Shown: positions 32,878 through 40,756 of the stretch, piece by piece
How positions within the stretch are numbered: the stretch's first letter is position 1
Layout: each line of letters opens with the position of its first letter
Source: Bacillota bacterium
GTDB lineage: Bacteria; Bacillota; Clostridia; Clostridiales; Clostridiaceae
NCBI GenBank assembly: GCA_030706015.1
Contig: JAUZPI010000030.1
Span: 1 to 49,911 of the forward strand
DNA: 49,911 nucleotides
Direction of reading: 5' to 3'
Translations under genes and position numbers: made by a program
The notes under the pieces: generated by a model
The model's input: the letters and a program-made list of their open reading frames with translations, nothing else
Told to the model about the DNA's origin: nothing
The model's database searches: none

Positions 32878-34635
32878 ATGAAAAAAGGTGCAGCAGAGAG
32901 AAATTTCAGAAAGATAAAAAATCAATTTACTCAAATTAAGGAGATAGCAAAACATACAAAGCCCGGGGCTTTATGGGAACATGAAGCAGCAGTAAGAAAG
33001 AAATTAAAAGCTATACGAGAATTTGAAGGGCAATATTTAAGAGATTATGATGAAGTTCATGAAAACTACATGGAGCTTCTTGAGGATATATCAAAAAGAT
33101 TAATTGATGATTACAATAAAAAGAACGGTACTAGTTTCAACTTTAATCATATAGTAAGAGAAAATTTCGAGGGATATTTAAAATCTGGAATTATGAGTGT
33201 TCTCATAACCAGCTATATTCCTAGTATTGTATCTGAAGAATTTGATAGAGTATTTCCAAGCAATCCAAAGGACGAGTATAAAGAAGCTAGGTTAATAAAA
33301 AGAAAGTTCTATTTGCATTTAGGAGAAACTAACACAGGTAAGACCTATAATGCAATGGAAAGGTTAAAGGAAGCTTCTAAGGGAATTTATCTTTCCCCAC
33401 TTAGAATATTAGCCCTTGAAAATTTTGAAAGGTTAAACAGAGAAGGCACTAAATGTAATCTTGTAACAGGGGAAGAAGAAACTATAATTGAGGGTGCTAA
33501 TCATACAGCTTGTACCATTGAAAAATTGGATGTATATGAGAGCTATGATATTGCTGTCATTGACGAAGTTCAAATGATTGATGATGATCAAAGAGGTGCA
33601 GCTTGGACTAGAGCGGTATTGGGATTAAAATGTAGAGAAATACATATTTGTGGGGCATTAAATGCAAAAGAACTGTTACTAGAAATAATTGAGGACTGTG
33701 GAGATGACTATGAAATCAGAGAGTATAAAAGAGACATACCTCTTATTGTAGAAGAAAGATCCTTCTCCTATGAAAATGTTCAAGAGGGAGATGCTCTTGT
33801 GCTGTTCTCTAAGAAAAGAGTACTGGAGCTGGCTAAGTACTTTTTAAGTATTGGAATTAAAGCCAGCTTGATATACGGGGACTTACCTCCTGAGGTTAGA
33901 AGAAAGCAGTATGATAAATTTTTAAGTAAAGAAAATAAAGTTTTAATAAGTACAGATGCAATAGGTATGGGGGTAAATCTTCCTATAAGAAGAATAATCT
34001 TTATGGATGTTAGAAAATTTGATGGTAACGAAATAAGATATTTAACCTCTCAAGAGGTTAAGCAGATTGCTGGTAGAGCAGGGCGCAAGGGGATATATAA
34101 CGAAGGATATGTGGCGGCAAAGGACAGAGTGCAAGATTATTTAAGTGAGAACTTAATTACTATTGATAGGCCAATTGATCAGGGAGTACTTGGTCCAAGT
34201 GATGAAATACTTAAAATTACTGGGCTTTCACTTAGAGAGAAACTGGCACTGTGGAGTACTAGGGAAGAAAAGGTACATTATTATAGGAAGATGGATATTA
34301 CCGAATATTTAATAGTGCTAGATAGCTTAAAAGGGTATATGCTAGAGGAAAAAATTCAATGGAGACTTTTAAGAATTCCCTTTGATGTATCTAATTCAAG
34401 TATAATGGATACTTTTTTAAGCTTTGTAGATGAAATTTTTATTGCTAAAAGAGATATTATATCAAAACCTCAATGTTTTATAAAAGAGCTTTATGATTTA
34501 GAGGTATACTATCAAAAAATTAATCTCTATTATTCATTTTCAAGGGCTTTCAATTTAGAATTTGATAAAGATTGGGTATATGATGAAAGATTAAAAGTAA
34601 GCGAAGATATTAATGAAATATTAGTTGGAATATAA
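32878..34635 (+). CDS. Suv3-like DExH-box RNA helicase
   Basis: A 585-residue superfamily 2 helicase. The N-terminal ~145 residues are helical and lack a recognised family. Walker A is GETNTGKT near 147. Walker B is the Suv3-type DEVQ (AVIDEVQMI near 228) rather than DEAD/DEAH. The second RecA domain shows ISTDAIGMGVNLPIRR, and motif VI is QIAGRAGRKG near 396. These motifs match the mitochondrial degradosome helicase Suv3, which unwinds RNA for a 3'-5' nuclease. Bacterial homologues are uncommon, so an RNA-turnover role is inferred. The start is ATG 32878 behind AGGAGGG. It lies 28 nt after the VanS-like gene and could be read from the same transcript. Confidence 0.85.
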   Translation: MKKGAAERNFRKIKNQFTQIKEIAKHTKPGALWEHEAAVRKKLKAIREFEGQYLRDYDEVHENYMELLEDISKRLIDDYNKKNGTSFNFNHIVRENFEGYLKSGIMSVLITSYIPSIVSEEFDRVFPSNPKDEYKEARLIKRKFYLHLGETNTGKTYNAMERLKEASKGIYLSPLRILALENFERLNREGTKCNLVTGEEETIIEGANHTACTIEKLDVYESYDIAVIDEVQMIDDDQRGAAWTRAVLGLKCREIHICGALNAKELLLEIIEDCGDDYEIREYKRDIPLIVEERSFSYENVQEGDALVLFSKKRVLELAKYFLSIGIKASLIYGDLPPEVRRKQYDKFLSKENKVLISTDAIGMGVNLPIRRIIFMDVRKFDGNEIRYLTSQEVKQIAGRAGRKGIYNEGYVAAKDRVQDYLSENLITIDRPIDQGVLGPSDEILKITGLSLREKLALWSTREEKVHYYRKMDITEYLIVLDSLKGYMLEEKIQWRLLRIPFDVSNSSIMDTFLSFVDEIFIAKRDIISKPQCFIKELYDLEVYYQKINLYYSFSRAFNLEFDKDWVYDERLKVSEDINEILVGI

Positions 34636-34648
34636 ACTGAGCTCTTAG

Positions 34649-34679
34649 CTTGAGATGGGGTTTTAAACCCCATCTCAAG
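34649..34679. repeat. Near-perfect 31-bp palindrome after the helicase gene
   Basis: CTTGAGATGGGGTTT (34649-34663), one T, AAACCCCATCTCAAG (34665-34679). The arms are perfectly complementary with almost no loop. No T-run follows, so it may be a terminator-like hairpin on either strand, or part of the structured element that continues to 34801. Confidence 0.6.
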
Positions 34680-34697
34680 GTTATTAACAGAGTTCTT

Positions 34698-34801
34698 AGT
34701 GTCAAGGACACTTAGAAATCGTTATCCTTTAGGAGAAATCGTTATCCAGGGACGTAGCAGCCGTTATCTCCCGCTTGTAGAAGCGGGAGTATTACGGCTG
34801 G
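34698..34801 (+). ncRNA. Structured non-coding element: short hairpin, 20-bp direct repeat and two-part stem
   Basis: AGTGTC-AAG-GACACT (34698-34712) is a small hairpin. AGAAATCGTTATCC occurs at 34714-34727 and 34734-34747, exactly 20 bp apart, and a third CGTTATC follows at 34762. Then CAGCCGT (34758) pairs with ACGGCTG (ending 34800), enclosing a perfect CTCCCGCTT-GTAG-AAGCGGGAG stem. The paired arms and high GC in AT-rich DNA argue for a folded RNA or a mobile-element end rather than chance. A short AGTCATCGGATAAAC tail and a TATAGC-GAA-GCTATA hairpin follow. No family is recognised; a guide-RNA or right-end relic of an IS200/IS605 element is one possibility. Confidence 0.45.
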
Positions 34802-34846
34802 TAGTCATCGGATAAACTATAGCGAAGCTATAATGAGGGGCATATC

Positions 34847-34884
34847 AATACTTGCCATCATAGTATATTATGATGACAAGTATT
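34847..34884 (+). promoter_or_regulatory. Long hairpin immediately before the YmaF-like ribosome binding site
   Basis: AATACTTG-C-CATCATA (34847-34862) pairs with TATGATG-A-CAAGTATT (34869-34884) around the loop GTATAT: 15 pairs and one mismatch. GGAGGA follows directly at 34885-34890. Such a stem against the ribosome binding site could stabilise the mRNA or tune translation. Confidence 0.5.
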
Positions 34885-34897
34885 GGAGGATATTATC

Positions 34898-35182
34898 GTG
34901 GAGATGTATCACACTCATAGTTATTCTGGAAAAACAACTTACAATGATGGTCATAGACATGGATATAGCGGAAAAACCACTGCTGCCCCAACTGGAGTTC
35001 CACATATTCATTATATAATTGGATATACAGATTATGCGGATGGTCATAGACATTATTATATGATTCCTACAAGCGTTAACTATCCTGTTGAAGGTGGAGG
35101 TCACATTCATTATATTAATGGTGCCACTGCTTTTGCTGAAAACCATATTCATTTTATACAAGATAAAACAAGTGTTGAATAA
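34898..35182 (+). CDS. YmaF-like histidine-rich repeat protein
   Basis: A small (94-residue) soluble protein with 14 histidines, mostly as H-x-H pairs spaced about 20-30 residues: YHTHSYSGKT, GHRHGYSGKT, PHIHYIIGYT, GHRHYYM, GHIHYING and NHIHFIQ. This is the repeat style of the YmaF family, of unknown function. Paired histidines on beta-strand repeats suggest metal (Zn, Ni or Cu) binding, but no ligand is known. The start is taken as GTG 34898, 7 nt behind GGAGGA; a TTG at 34883 overlaps the hairpin and ribosome binding site, and ATG 34904 is a further option. A strong hairpin precedes it and a terminator follows, so it is a single-gene unit. Confidence 0.75.
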   Translation: MEMYHTHSYSGKTTYNDGHRHGYSGKTTAAPTGVPHIHYIIGYTDYADGHRHYYMIPTSVNYPVEGGGHIHYINGATAFAENHIHFIQDKTSVE

Positions 35183-35208
35183 ATAGATTTTTATAATATT
35201 AAATAGAA

Positions 35209-35245
35209 AAATAGCTGGCGCATAAAATGCCCAGCTATTTTTTTA
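35209..35245. terminator. Bidirectional terminator between the YmaF-like gene and the membrane-anchored protein gene
   Basis: AAATAGCTGG (35209-35218) and inner GCAT pair with ATGC and CCAGCTATTT (35231-35240) around an AAA loop, then a T-run; A-run on the other side. Confidence 0.85.
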
Positions 35246-36859
35246 ATATTTACTTGCGTCATTTGCTCTATCTGCTGCAAAGCTATTTACCATATCAACG
35301 TAATTTAGGGACTCCTCCTGCATTTTTTCCATGTCTTTTGCAGCTTGTTCATTAAGATATTGGGTAGCATTATATACATCAGGATGATCTCTTTTCATTT
35401 TTTCTTCATCTATGATAGTATTAAAATCAGAACAAATTATGGTTGCATAATTTGTTAAATTTGCTGCCTTTGGAATGTTTGAAATAGTAAAGGAATATGG
35501 CACAGTTTGATTATGAGGTACAGTTATGTTTGAGATATTAGAATCTTTTGAGAAATCATACATTCCAATTATTTTATTATTGGAGTCTACAAGTGAAAAT
35601 ACAAGATTTCTTATATTAGAAATTGAGGCATAGTCATTGTTATTATAAAATTGACCATCAATTTTTATTGTATTTCCATCATAGGTAAGTGTTTGTGGTA
35701 TAAAACCCCATTTTACAGTATATGATTTTTGGATATCGTTATTAGCATTTGTAATAACCTTTTGTGTACTGTTAAATATTGCCCAGCCCGTATCATTTAT
35801 AGAATCTGTAACTGAATCACCAGTATTACTTTTTGTATCATCACCCTTGTATTCCTTGGGTATATATCTATTGCTGTAATCAAAATCCTTCATAACCGTA
35901 TAGGACTCTGCGGTAGCTGAGCTTTCAGAGTTTTTATTTTCTGTTGAATTTGAAGCTGTGGTTGAAGAACTATCACTTGTATCCTTAGCAGAAGTAGAAA
36001 AAGGCATTTGTTTTGACCCATTAGGAGCTGACCAGGTTCCTTCAAAATCTCCACTAGTAGAGATTTTTCCAGTAAATATACCGGTTATATTACTATTTTC
36101 ATCAGACTCAGTGAGTTTCACATTATGGTAATTATCATAGGTACCTTTAAGACTAATGTTTTGATTATACTTATCGTAATAATAGCTTCCTGTAACCTCT
36201 TTTTTTCTAAAATTAAGCTTCATGTGAATATTTAAATTTTTATTTATAGTACCAGCCAGTGCAAAGGACTTACTATCTAGTTCGTCAGCAGGAGCCTCTT
36301 TTGAGGTTTGAATTTCGTTTTTGCTTACTGTATTCTTTTTATCATTGGCGACTGACTCTGATTGATGGGTATTTAAAGCAATAGCGATGACAATGCAAAA
36401 AATTATAATGATGCAGAAAACTCCAAAAAGAATTTTGGAGATACTTTTGTTATTTCTATAAGTAGTATTTGAATTATTAGTGCTTATTGGGATTGAATTG
36501 TTTTGGGTAGTGGTTTGATTGATAATATTTACATCAGAGCTGATATAAGCAACAGTTTTTCCTAGGGCTTCAACCCAAGCTTTAACTGCCCACATAGAAT
36601 TTTCTTTTGCGATTCCAAAATCATTGAATAACTTTGCTGATAATCTAAAATATAGTTCTTCACTAATATTATTTTCAGGTGCATTTAGTATTTCTTGAAC
36701 AATATTTTGCTGTAATGCAAGTAGGATAAGATTAGTTTCTTTTTGACTGTCTTCGCATAAGCCCGTTAGCATTTCTTTAAGTCTAACACTATCTCTGCAT
36801 AAGTTTGTACCATTTTCAGTAATTAGTTTTCTGAGGATAATAGATACATTATTATTCAA
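35243..36859 (-). CDS. Membrane-anchored multidomain protein with SLAP-like C-terminal domain
   Basis: 538 residues. An N-terminal helical cytoplasmic domain (about 20-105; LILLALQQNIVQEIL, WAVKAWVEALG) is followed by a single membrane helix (about 143-163), so the bulk lies outside. The first external domain (about 195-285) is beta-rich with SYYYDKYNQNISLKGTYDN and GTWSAPNGSKQMPF, like lipocalin-type repeats. A Ser/Thr/Asn-rich linker follows. The C-terminal half has KIDGQFYNNNDYASISNIRN and NITVPHNQTVPYSFTISNIP, resembling the SLAP domain of S-layer-associated proteins. I do not recognise the whole protein. It may link an internal helical adaptor with a cell-surface binding module. The ribosome binding site GGGAGG precedes the start. 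Confidence 0.6.
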   Translation of the reverse strand: MNNNVSIILRKLITENGTNLCRDSVRLKEMLTGLCEDSQKETNLILLALQQNIVQEILNAPENNISEELYFRLSAKLFNDFGIAKENSMWAVKAWVEALGKTVAYISSDVNIINQTTTQNNSIPISTNNSNTTYRNNKSISKILFGVFCIIIIFCIVIAIALNTHQSESVANDKKNTVSKNEIQTSKEAPADELDSKSFALAGTINKNLNIHMKLNFRKKEVTGSYYYDKYNQNISLKGTYDNYHNVKLTESDENSNITGIFTGKISTSGDFEGTWSAPNGSKQMPFSTSAKDTSDSSSTTASNSTENKNSESSATAESYTVMKDFDYSNRYIPKEYKGDDTKSNTGDSVTDSINDTGWAIFNSTQKVITNANNDIQKSYTVKWGFIPQTLTYDGNTIKIDGQFYNNNDYASISNIRNLVFSLVDSNNKIIGMYDFSKDSNISNITVPHNQTVPYSFTISNIPKAANLTNYATIICSDFNTIIDEEKMKRDHPDVYNATQYLNEQAAKDMEKMQEESLNYVDMVNSFAADRANDASKY

Positions 36860-36918
36860 ATTGGAAAACCTCCCTTTCTATTTATGTAAAATTAATTTAT
36901 TAACAATAGCAAAAATTT

Positions 36919-37153
36919 ATAAAACGCTTTTATTTTAGTATAAGTTTATTATAAGTTTTGTATATATTCAATCAATCTTTTAGTATTTAAGGTTTAAAAG
37001 TAATAATGTATTAGCTGTAGAAGATAATTTGGTCATAATGTATAAAAAACAATGATATTTTTTTACATATGTACAATAATACTACTTTATATATCTGGGA
37101 AATAGTGTATAATAGTATTATTACATGACAAACTTACCAATAGTGTATATAAT
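36919..37153 (+). promoter_or_regulatory. fbp promoter region with cre-like palindrome
   Basis: This lies in the 339-bp gap 36860-37198. -35 ATGACA (37125-37130), 17 bp, -10 TATAAT (37148-37153) is a strong promoter for fbp. A second TATAAT sits at 37108-37113, and AATAGTGTATA is repeated at both -10 regions. ATAAAACGCTTTTAT (36919-36933) is a perfect inverted repeat around CGC, similar to but not matching a CcpA cre site. The rest is featureless AT-rich sequence. Confidence 0.55.
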
Positions 37154-37198
37154 ATAGAAAAGTAGTATACGCTATATCTTAAAATATGGGGGATTATT

Positions 37199-39196
37199 AT
37201 GTTATTGAGAGATGAAATTGAAGATAACGAAATTGAAAAAAACCTTAGATACTTAAGATTGCTTTGCCAGCAATATCCTACAATAAGTGAAGCTTCAACT
37301 GAAATAATTAACTTACAATCAATATTAAATCTACCAAAAGGTACTGAACATTTCCTTACAGATATTCACGGAGAATATGAGCATTTTCTCCATGTATTAA
37401 AGAATGCTTCTGGAGTAATAAAGAGAAAGATTGAAGATATTTTCGGTAATTCATTAAGTGAAGGTGATAAAAAGAGCTTAGCTACTTTAATATATTATCC
37501 TGAGCAAAAAGTTGATATAGTTATAAAGCAGGAAAAGAATATGGATGATTGGTATAAGATAACATTATATAGGCTTATTGAGGTATGCAGATATGTTTCA
37601 TCAAAATATACTAGATCGAAGGTTAGAAAAGCACTGCCTAAGGACTTTTCTTATATCATAGAAGAATTGCTCCACGAACGTCCGGAAGTAATAGATAAGC
37701 AGAAATATTATGATGAGATAATAAAAACTATTATTGATATTGAAAGAGCTAAGGAATTTATAATCGCATTATCAAAATTAATACAGCAGCTAGTTATAGA
37801 TAGATTACATATAATTGGAGATATATTCGATAGGGGTCCGGGAGCTGATATTATTATGGACACCTTGGTGCAGTATCATTCTGTAGATATTCAATGGGGA
37901 AATCACGATATTTTATGGATGGGTGCAGCAGCGGGTTCTGAAGTCTGCATAGCAAATGTAATAAGAAATTCAGCTAGATATGCTAATTTAAATACGTTAG
38001 AAGATGGATATGGAATAAACCTTCTGCCTTTGGCTACCTTTGCAATGGAAATCTATAAAGATGATTCTTGTAATAATTTCTTCCCAAGGATAGAAGGCAA
38101 TAGAAACTATAATGTTAAAGAAATTAAGCTCATAGCTAAAATGCATAAGGCTATATCCATTATACAATTTAAACTGGAAGGAGAGGCTATCTTAAGAAAT
38201 CCAGAGTTCAAGATGGAAGGCAGACTTTTGCTGGATAAAATAAATTATGAAGAAAAAACTATTACATTAAATGAAAGAAAATACAAGCTCACAGATACAA
38301 ATTTTCCAACAATAGATATTAAAGATCCATACAAGCTTCTAGATGAAGAAAAAACTTTAATTGAGAAACTAAAATCCTCTTTTATAAATAGTGAAAAGCT
38401 AAATAAACATGTTCGTTTTTTATTTTCAAAGGGGAGCTTATATTTAAAATATAACTCAAATCTTTTATATCATGGGTGCATACCGTTAAATGAAGATGGA
38501 AGCTTTAAGAGTGTGACAATTGGTAAGGAGCAGTATAGTGGTAAAGCCTTGTTTGATAAATTGGACATACTTGCAAGGGAAGGTTATTTTTATATGGATA
38601 ATCCTAAAGTTAAGCAAAAAGGTATGGACATTATGTGGTATTTATGGACAGGACCTGATTCACCTTTATTCGGTAAAGAAAAGATGGCAACCTTTGAAAG
38701 ATATTTCATTAAAGAAGCTGAAACTCACCATGAAGAAAAGGATCCTTACTATAAATTGCGGGACAACGATGCTATTTGCAATAGTATTTTGGATGAGTTT
38801 GAACTATGTGCACAAGAAGGCCATATTATAAATGGACATATGCCCGTTGAGAAGAAAAACGGTGAAAGTCCTATAAAGGCTGGTGGAAAACTAATGGTTA
38901 TAGATGGCGGTTTTGCAAAGGCTTACAGATGTAAGACTGGAATTGCTGGATATACCCTCATATATAATTCCTTTGGGTTACAACTTGTGTCACATCAGCC
39001 TTTTGAATCAACAGAATTGGCAATTAAAAATGAAACTGATATATTATCCTCCACTGTTGTATTAGAACAGACCGTGGATAGAAAAAGGGTAGGAGATACG
39101 GATATAGGATGTGTTCTTCAGCAGCAGATTAAGGACTTGAAAATGCTTCTAAAAGCATATAGAAAAGGATTAATTAAGGAGGATAATGGGAAATAA
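37199..39196 (+). CDS. fbp: Fructose-1,6-bisphosphatase class III
   Basis: A 665-residue enzyme of the Firmicute-specific class III FBPase family, which hydrolyses fructose 1,6-bisphosphate to fructose 6-phosphate in gluconeogenesis. The metallophosphatase motifs are visible: DIHGEYEHF near residue 55, IIGDIFDRGPGAD near 200, WGNHDILWMG near 232 and INGHMPV near 545. Length (about 640-670) and the opening YLRLLCQQYPTISEAS are typical of the family. The ribosome binding site is GGGGG ahead of ATG 37199, the promoter lies at 37125-37153, and a terminator follows. A single-gene unit. Confidence 0.95.
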   Translation: MLLRDEIEDNEIEKNLRYLRLLCQQYPTISEASTEIINLQSILNLPKGTEHFLTDIHGEYEHFLHVLKNASGVIKRKIEDIFGNSLSEGDKKSLATLIYYPEQKVDIVIKQEKNMDDWYKITLYRLIEVCRYVSSKYTRSKVRKALPKDFSYIIEELLHERPEVIDKQKYYDEIIKTIIDIERAKEFIIALSKLIQQLVIDRLHIIGDIFDRGPGADIIMDTLVQYHSVDIQWGNHDILWMGAAAGSEVCIANVIRNSARYANLNTLEDGYGINLLPLATFAMEIYKDDSCNNFFPRIEGNRNYNVKEIKLIAKMHKAISIIQFKLEGEAILRNPEFKMEGRLLLDKINYEEKTITLNERKYKLTDTNFPTIDIKDPYKLLDEEKTLIEKLKSSFINSEKLNKHVRFLFSKGSLYLKYNSNLLYHGCIPLNEDGSFKSVTIGKEQYSGKALFDKLDILAREGYFYMDNPKVKQKGMDIMWYLWTGPDSPLFGKEKMATFERYFIKEAETHHEEKDPYYKLRDNDAICNSILDEFELCAQEGHIINGHMPVEKKNGESPIKAGGKLMVIDGGFAKAYRCKTGIAGYTLIYNSFGLQLVSHQPFESTELAIKNETDILSSTVVLEQTVDRKRVGDTDIGCVLQQQIKDLKMLLKAYRKGLIKEDNGK

Positions 39197-39234
39197 CAGC
39201 AGAAGCTCTCGCAGCATATAAGGTTTGAAAAAAT

Positions 39235-39271
39235 AAAGACCATACCAATCGTAAGTGGTACGGTCTTTATA
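39235..39271. terminator. Terminator between fbp and the SIMPL gene
   Basis: AAAGACCATACCA (39235-39247) pairs with TGGTACGGTCTTT (39256-39268), with one mismatch; flanked by A and T runs, so usable by both convergent genes. Confidence 0.75.
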
Positions 39272-39286
39272 AGATAAAGAATAAAT

Positions 39287-39940
39287 CTATTTGTAATTAA
39301 AAATTGTCTCAATTCTTGCAATAATACTAATTTCACCAGGCAGAATAGGTGTAGTTGCAGAGTAAGCTTTTTGTAGTGAAGTACTTTCCGCAGATGGAAC
39401 AGTACTTAGTTCTAAAATCCTAAGGGGAACCTCGTTTAGTGACACTCCTAAGGTGTTTGTAATTGCTTTGGCTTTTTCTATGGAATCTTTTAAGGCTAAT
39501 TTCAGAGCGTTGTTATAGTATACCTCTGGATTCTCTACAGTAAAGTTTATATTAGATATATTGTTGGCGCCATTGGCTACCGCATCATCTATTATAGCCC
39601 CGACTTTTGATAAATCTCTTATCTTAACATTTAAGGTGTTTGAAACTCTATATCCTCTAAATTCCTGCTTACCATCAATATAATTATATTGAGGTTCGAT
39701 GGTATATGCTGCTGTGCTTATATCTTGTTTAGGAATGTTCATTCTATAAAGTCCATTTATCACAGAAGTGGATTTTATTGCATTTTCTTCTTGGGCTGTT
39801 TGCAGGTTTTTATCTTCTGTAATAACTCCGATGTATACAGTGGCGATATCGGGAGAAGCCTTTATTGTTCCTAAACCATTTATCCTTAGGTGGCCAGTTC
39901 TCTCAGTTCTTTGCATGCAGGGGTAGAAATTATAATTCAT
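39287..39940 (-). CDS. SIMPL (DUF541/YggE-type) domain protein
   Basis: A 217-residue protein of the SIMPL family. Characteristic stretches: GLGTIKASPDIATVYIGV at the first strand, NAIKSTSVINGL, YRVSNTLNVKIRDLSKVG, and GANNISNINFTVENPE. Family members such as YggE and BP26 form oligomeric rings and are linked to oxidative or envelope stress, but their biochemistry is unclear. Most homologues carry a signal peptide; none is evident here, so it may be cytoplasmic. The start is ATG 39940 behind AGAAAGGAT; an upstream in-frame ATG at 39988 has no such site. It lies 54 nt after pabC on the same strand and may be the last gene of that operon. Confidence 0.85.
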   Translation of the reverse strand: MNYNFYPCMQRTERTGHLRINGLGTIKASPDIATVYIGVITEDKNLQTAQEENAIKSTSVINGLYRMNIPKQDISTAAYTIEPQYNYIDGKQEFRGYRVSNTLNVKIRDLSKVGAIIDDAVANGANNISNINFTVENPEVYYNNALKLALKDSIEKAKAITNTLGVSLNEVPLRILELSTVPSAESTSLQKAYSATTPILPGEISIIARIETIFNYK

Positions 39941-39994
39941 AATAAAGCTATATCCTTTCTTAAAATAATATAGTTTATTATTATGCAAAGATTA

Positions 39995-40756
39995 TTATAA
40001 AGGCTTCAAAATATAATTATCATAGTAATTTTTTATTTCATCATAAAGCCTATGTCTGGAAAATTTAATACCGTTAAATTCATTAATCCACATTAATCCC
40101 ATCAAGCTGTTAGTTAAAAACATACCTTGACAGCTATTTATATCATCTAACGATATGGTAGTTTCAACTATATTGTAGTTAGTGGAAAGTTCTTTAATTA
40201 AAAAATTTCTAACTACTCCATCTAAAAGTCCGCACTGAGTGGATGGAGTCAATATGCCTTCTTTTGTGATTACAAAAACATTGGATAAACTTCCCTCAGC
40301 TAAGAAATTATCCGTATTAAGAAACAAAACTTCATTAAAATTTTCTTTGGCAGCAAGATTTTTTTCAAGGATGTTTTCAATGTAGTTTAAGCTTTTTAGC
40401 CTTACCATATGACTATAAGGGTTTCTTTTTATGGAACCTAACTTAACCTTAAAACCTTTGTTGTAATGTTCTAGGGTATAGCTTAATTCTCTTTTAGAAA
40501 AAACTATGTTTTTTTCAGATACTGCGATTTTTACTGCACAATTACTACAGCCCTTTATGTTTTCTAGCACTAATTCTTCAGTGATAACTGTATCAATTCC
40601 TAGGAAATTAAGTCCTCCATTTAATCTTCTTAAATGTTCCTCTAGGAAGATAGGTTTATCCAATACTAAAATGGTTTCAAATAAGCCTTTTCCAAAATAA
40701 AAGCCATTATCTAGTTCAATAATAGAAGTATCATCCTGTATTAAATTTACTATCAA
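39995..40756 (-). CDS. pabC: 4-amino-4-deoxychorismate lyase PabC
   Basis: A 253-residue class IV PLP enzyme that splits aminodeoxychorismate into 4-aminobenzoate and pyruvate for folate synthesis. Family marks: GKGLFETI with EEHLRRL behind it, the PLP lysine in RLKSLNYIENILEKN, EVLFLNTDNFLAEGSLSNVF and LDGVVRNFLI. It starts with TTG 40756 directly behind the pabB stop (TAA-TTG), with the ribosome binding site GAGGTG inside the end of pabB, so the two are translationally coupled. Confidence 0.92.
   Translation of the reverse strand: MIVNLIQDDTSIIELDNGFYFGKGLFETILVLDKPIFLEEHLRRLNGGLNFLGIDTVITEELVLENIKGCSNCAVKIAVSEKNIVFSKRELSYTLEHYNKGFKVKLGSIKRNPYSHMVRLKSLNYIENILEKNLAAKENFNEVLFLNTDNFLAEGSLSNVFVITKEGILTPSTQCGLLDGVVRNFLIKELSTNYNIVETTISLDDINSCQGMFLTNSLMGLMWINEFNGIKFSRHRLYDEIKNYYDNYILKPL

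Noticed and set aside
34833..35161. Two other frames across the YmaF-like gene
   Set aside because: The His-pair repeats make sense only in the frame starting at 34898, which also has the GGAGGA ribosome binding site.
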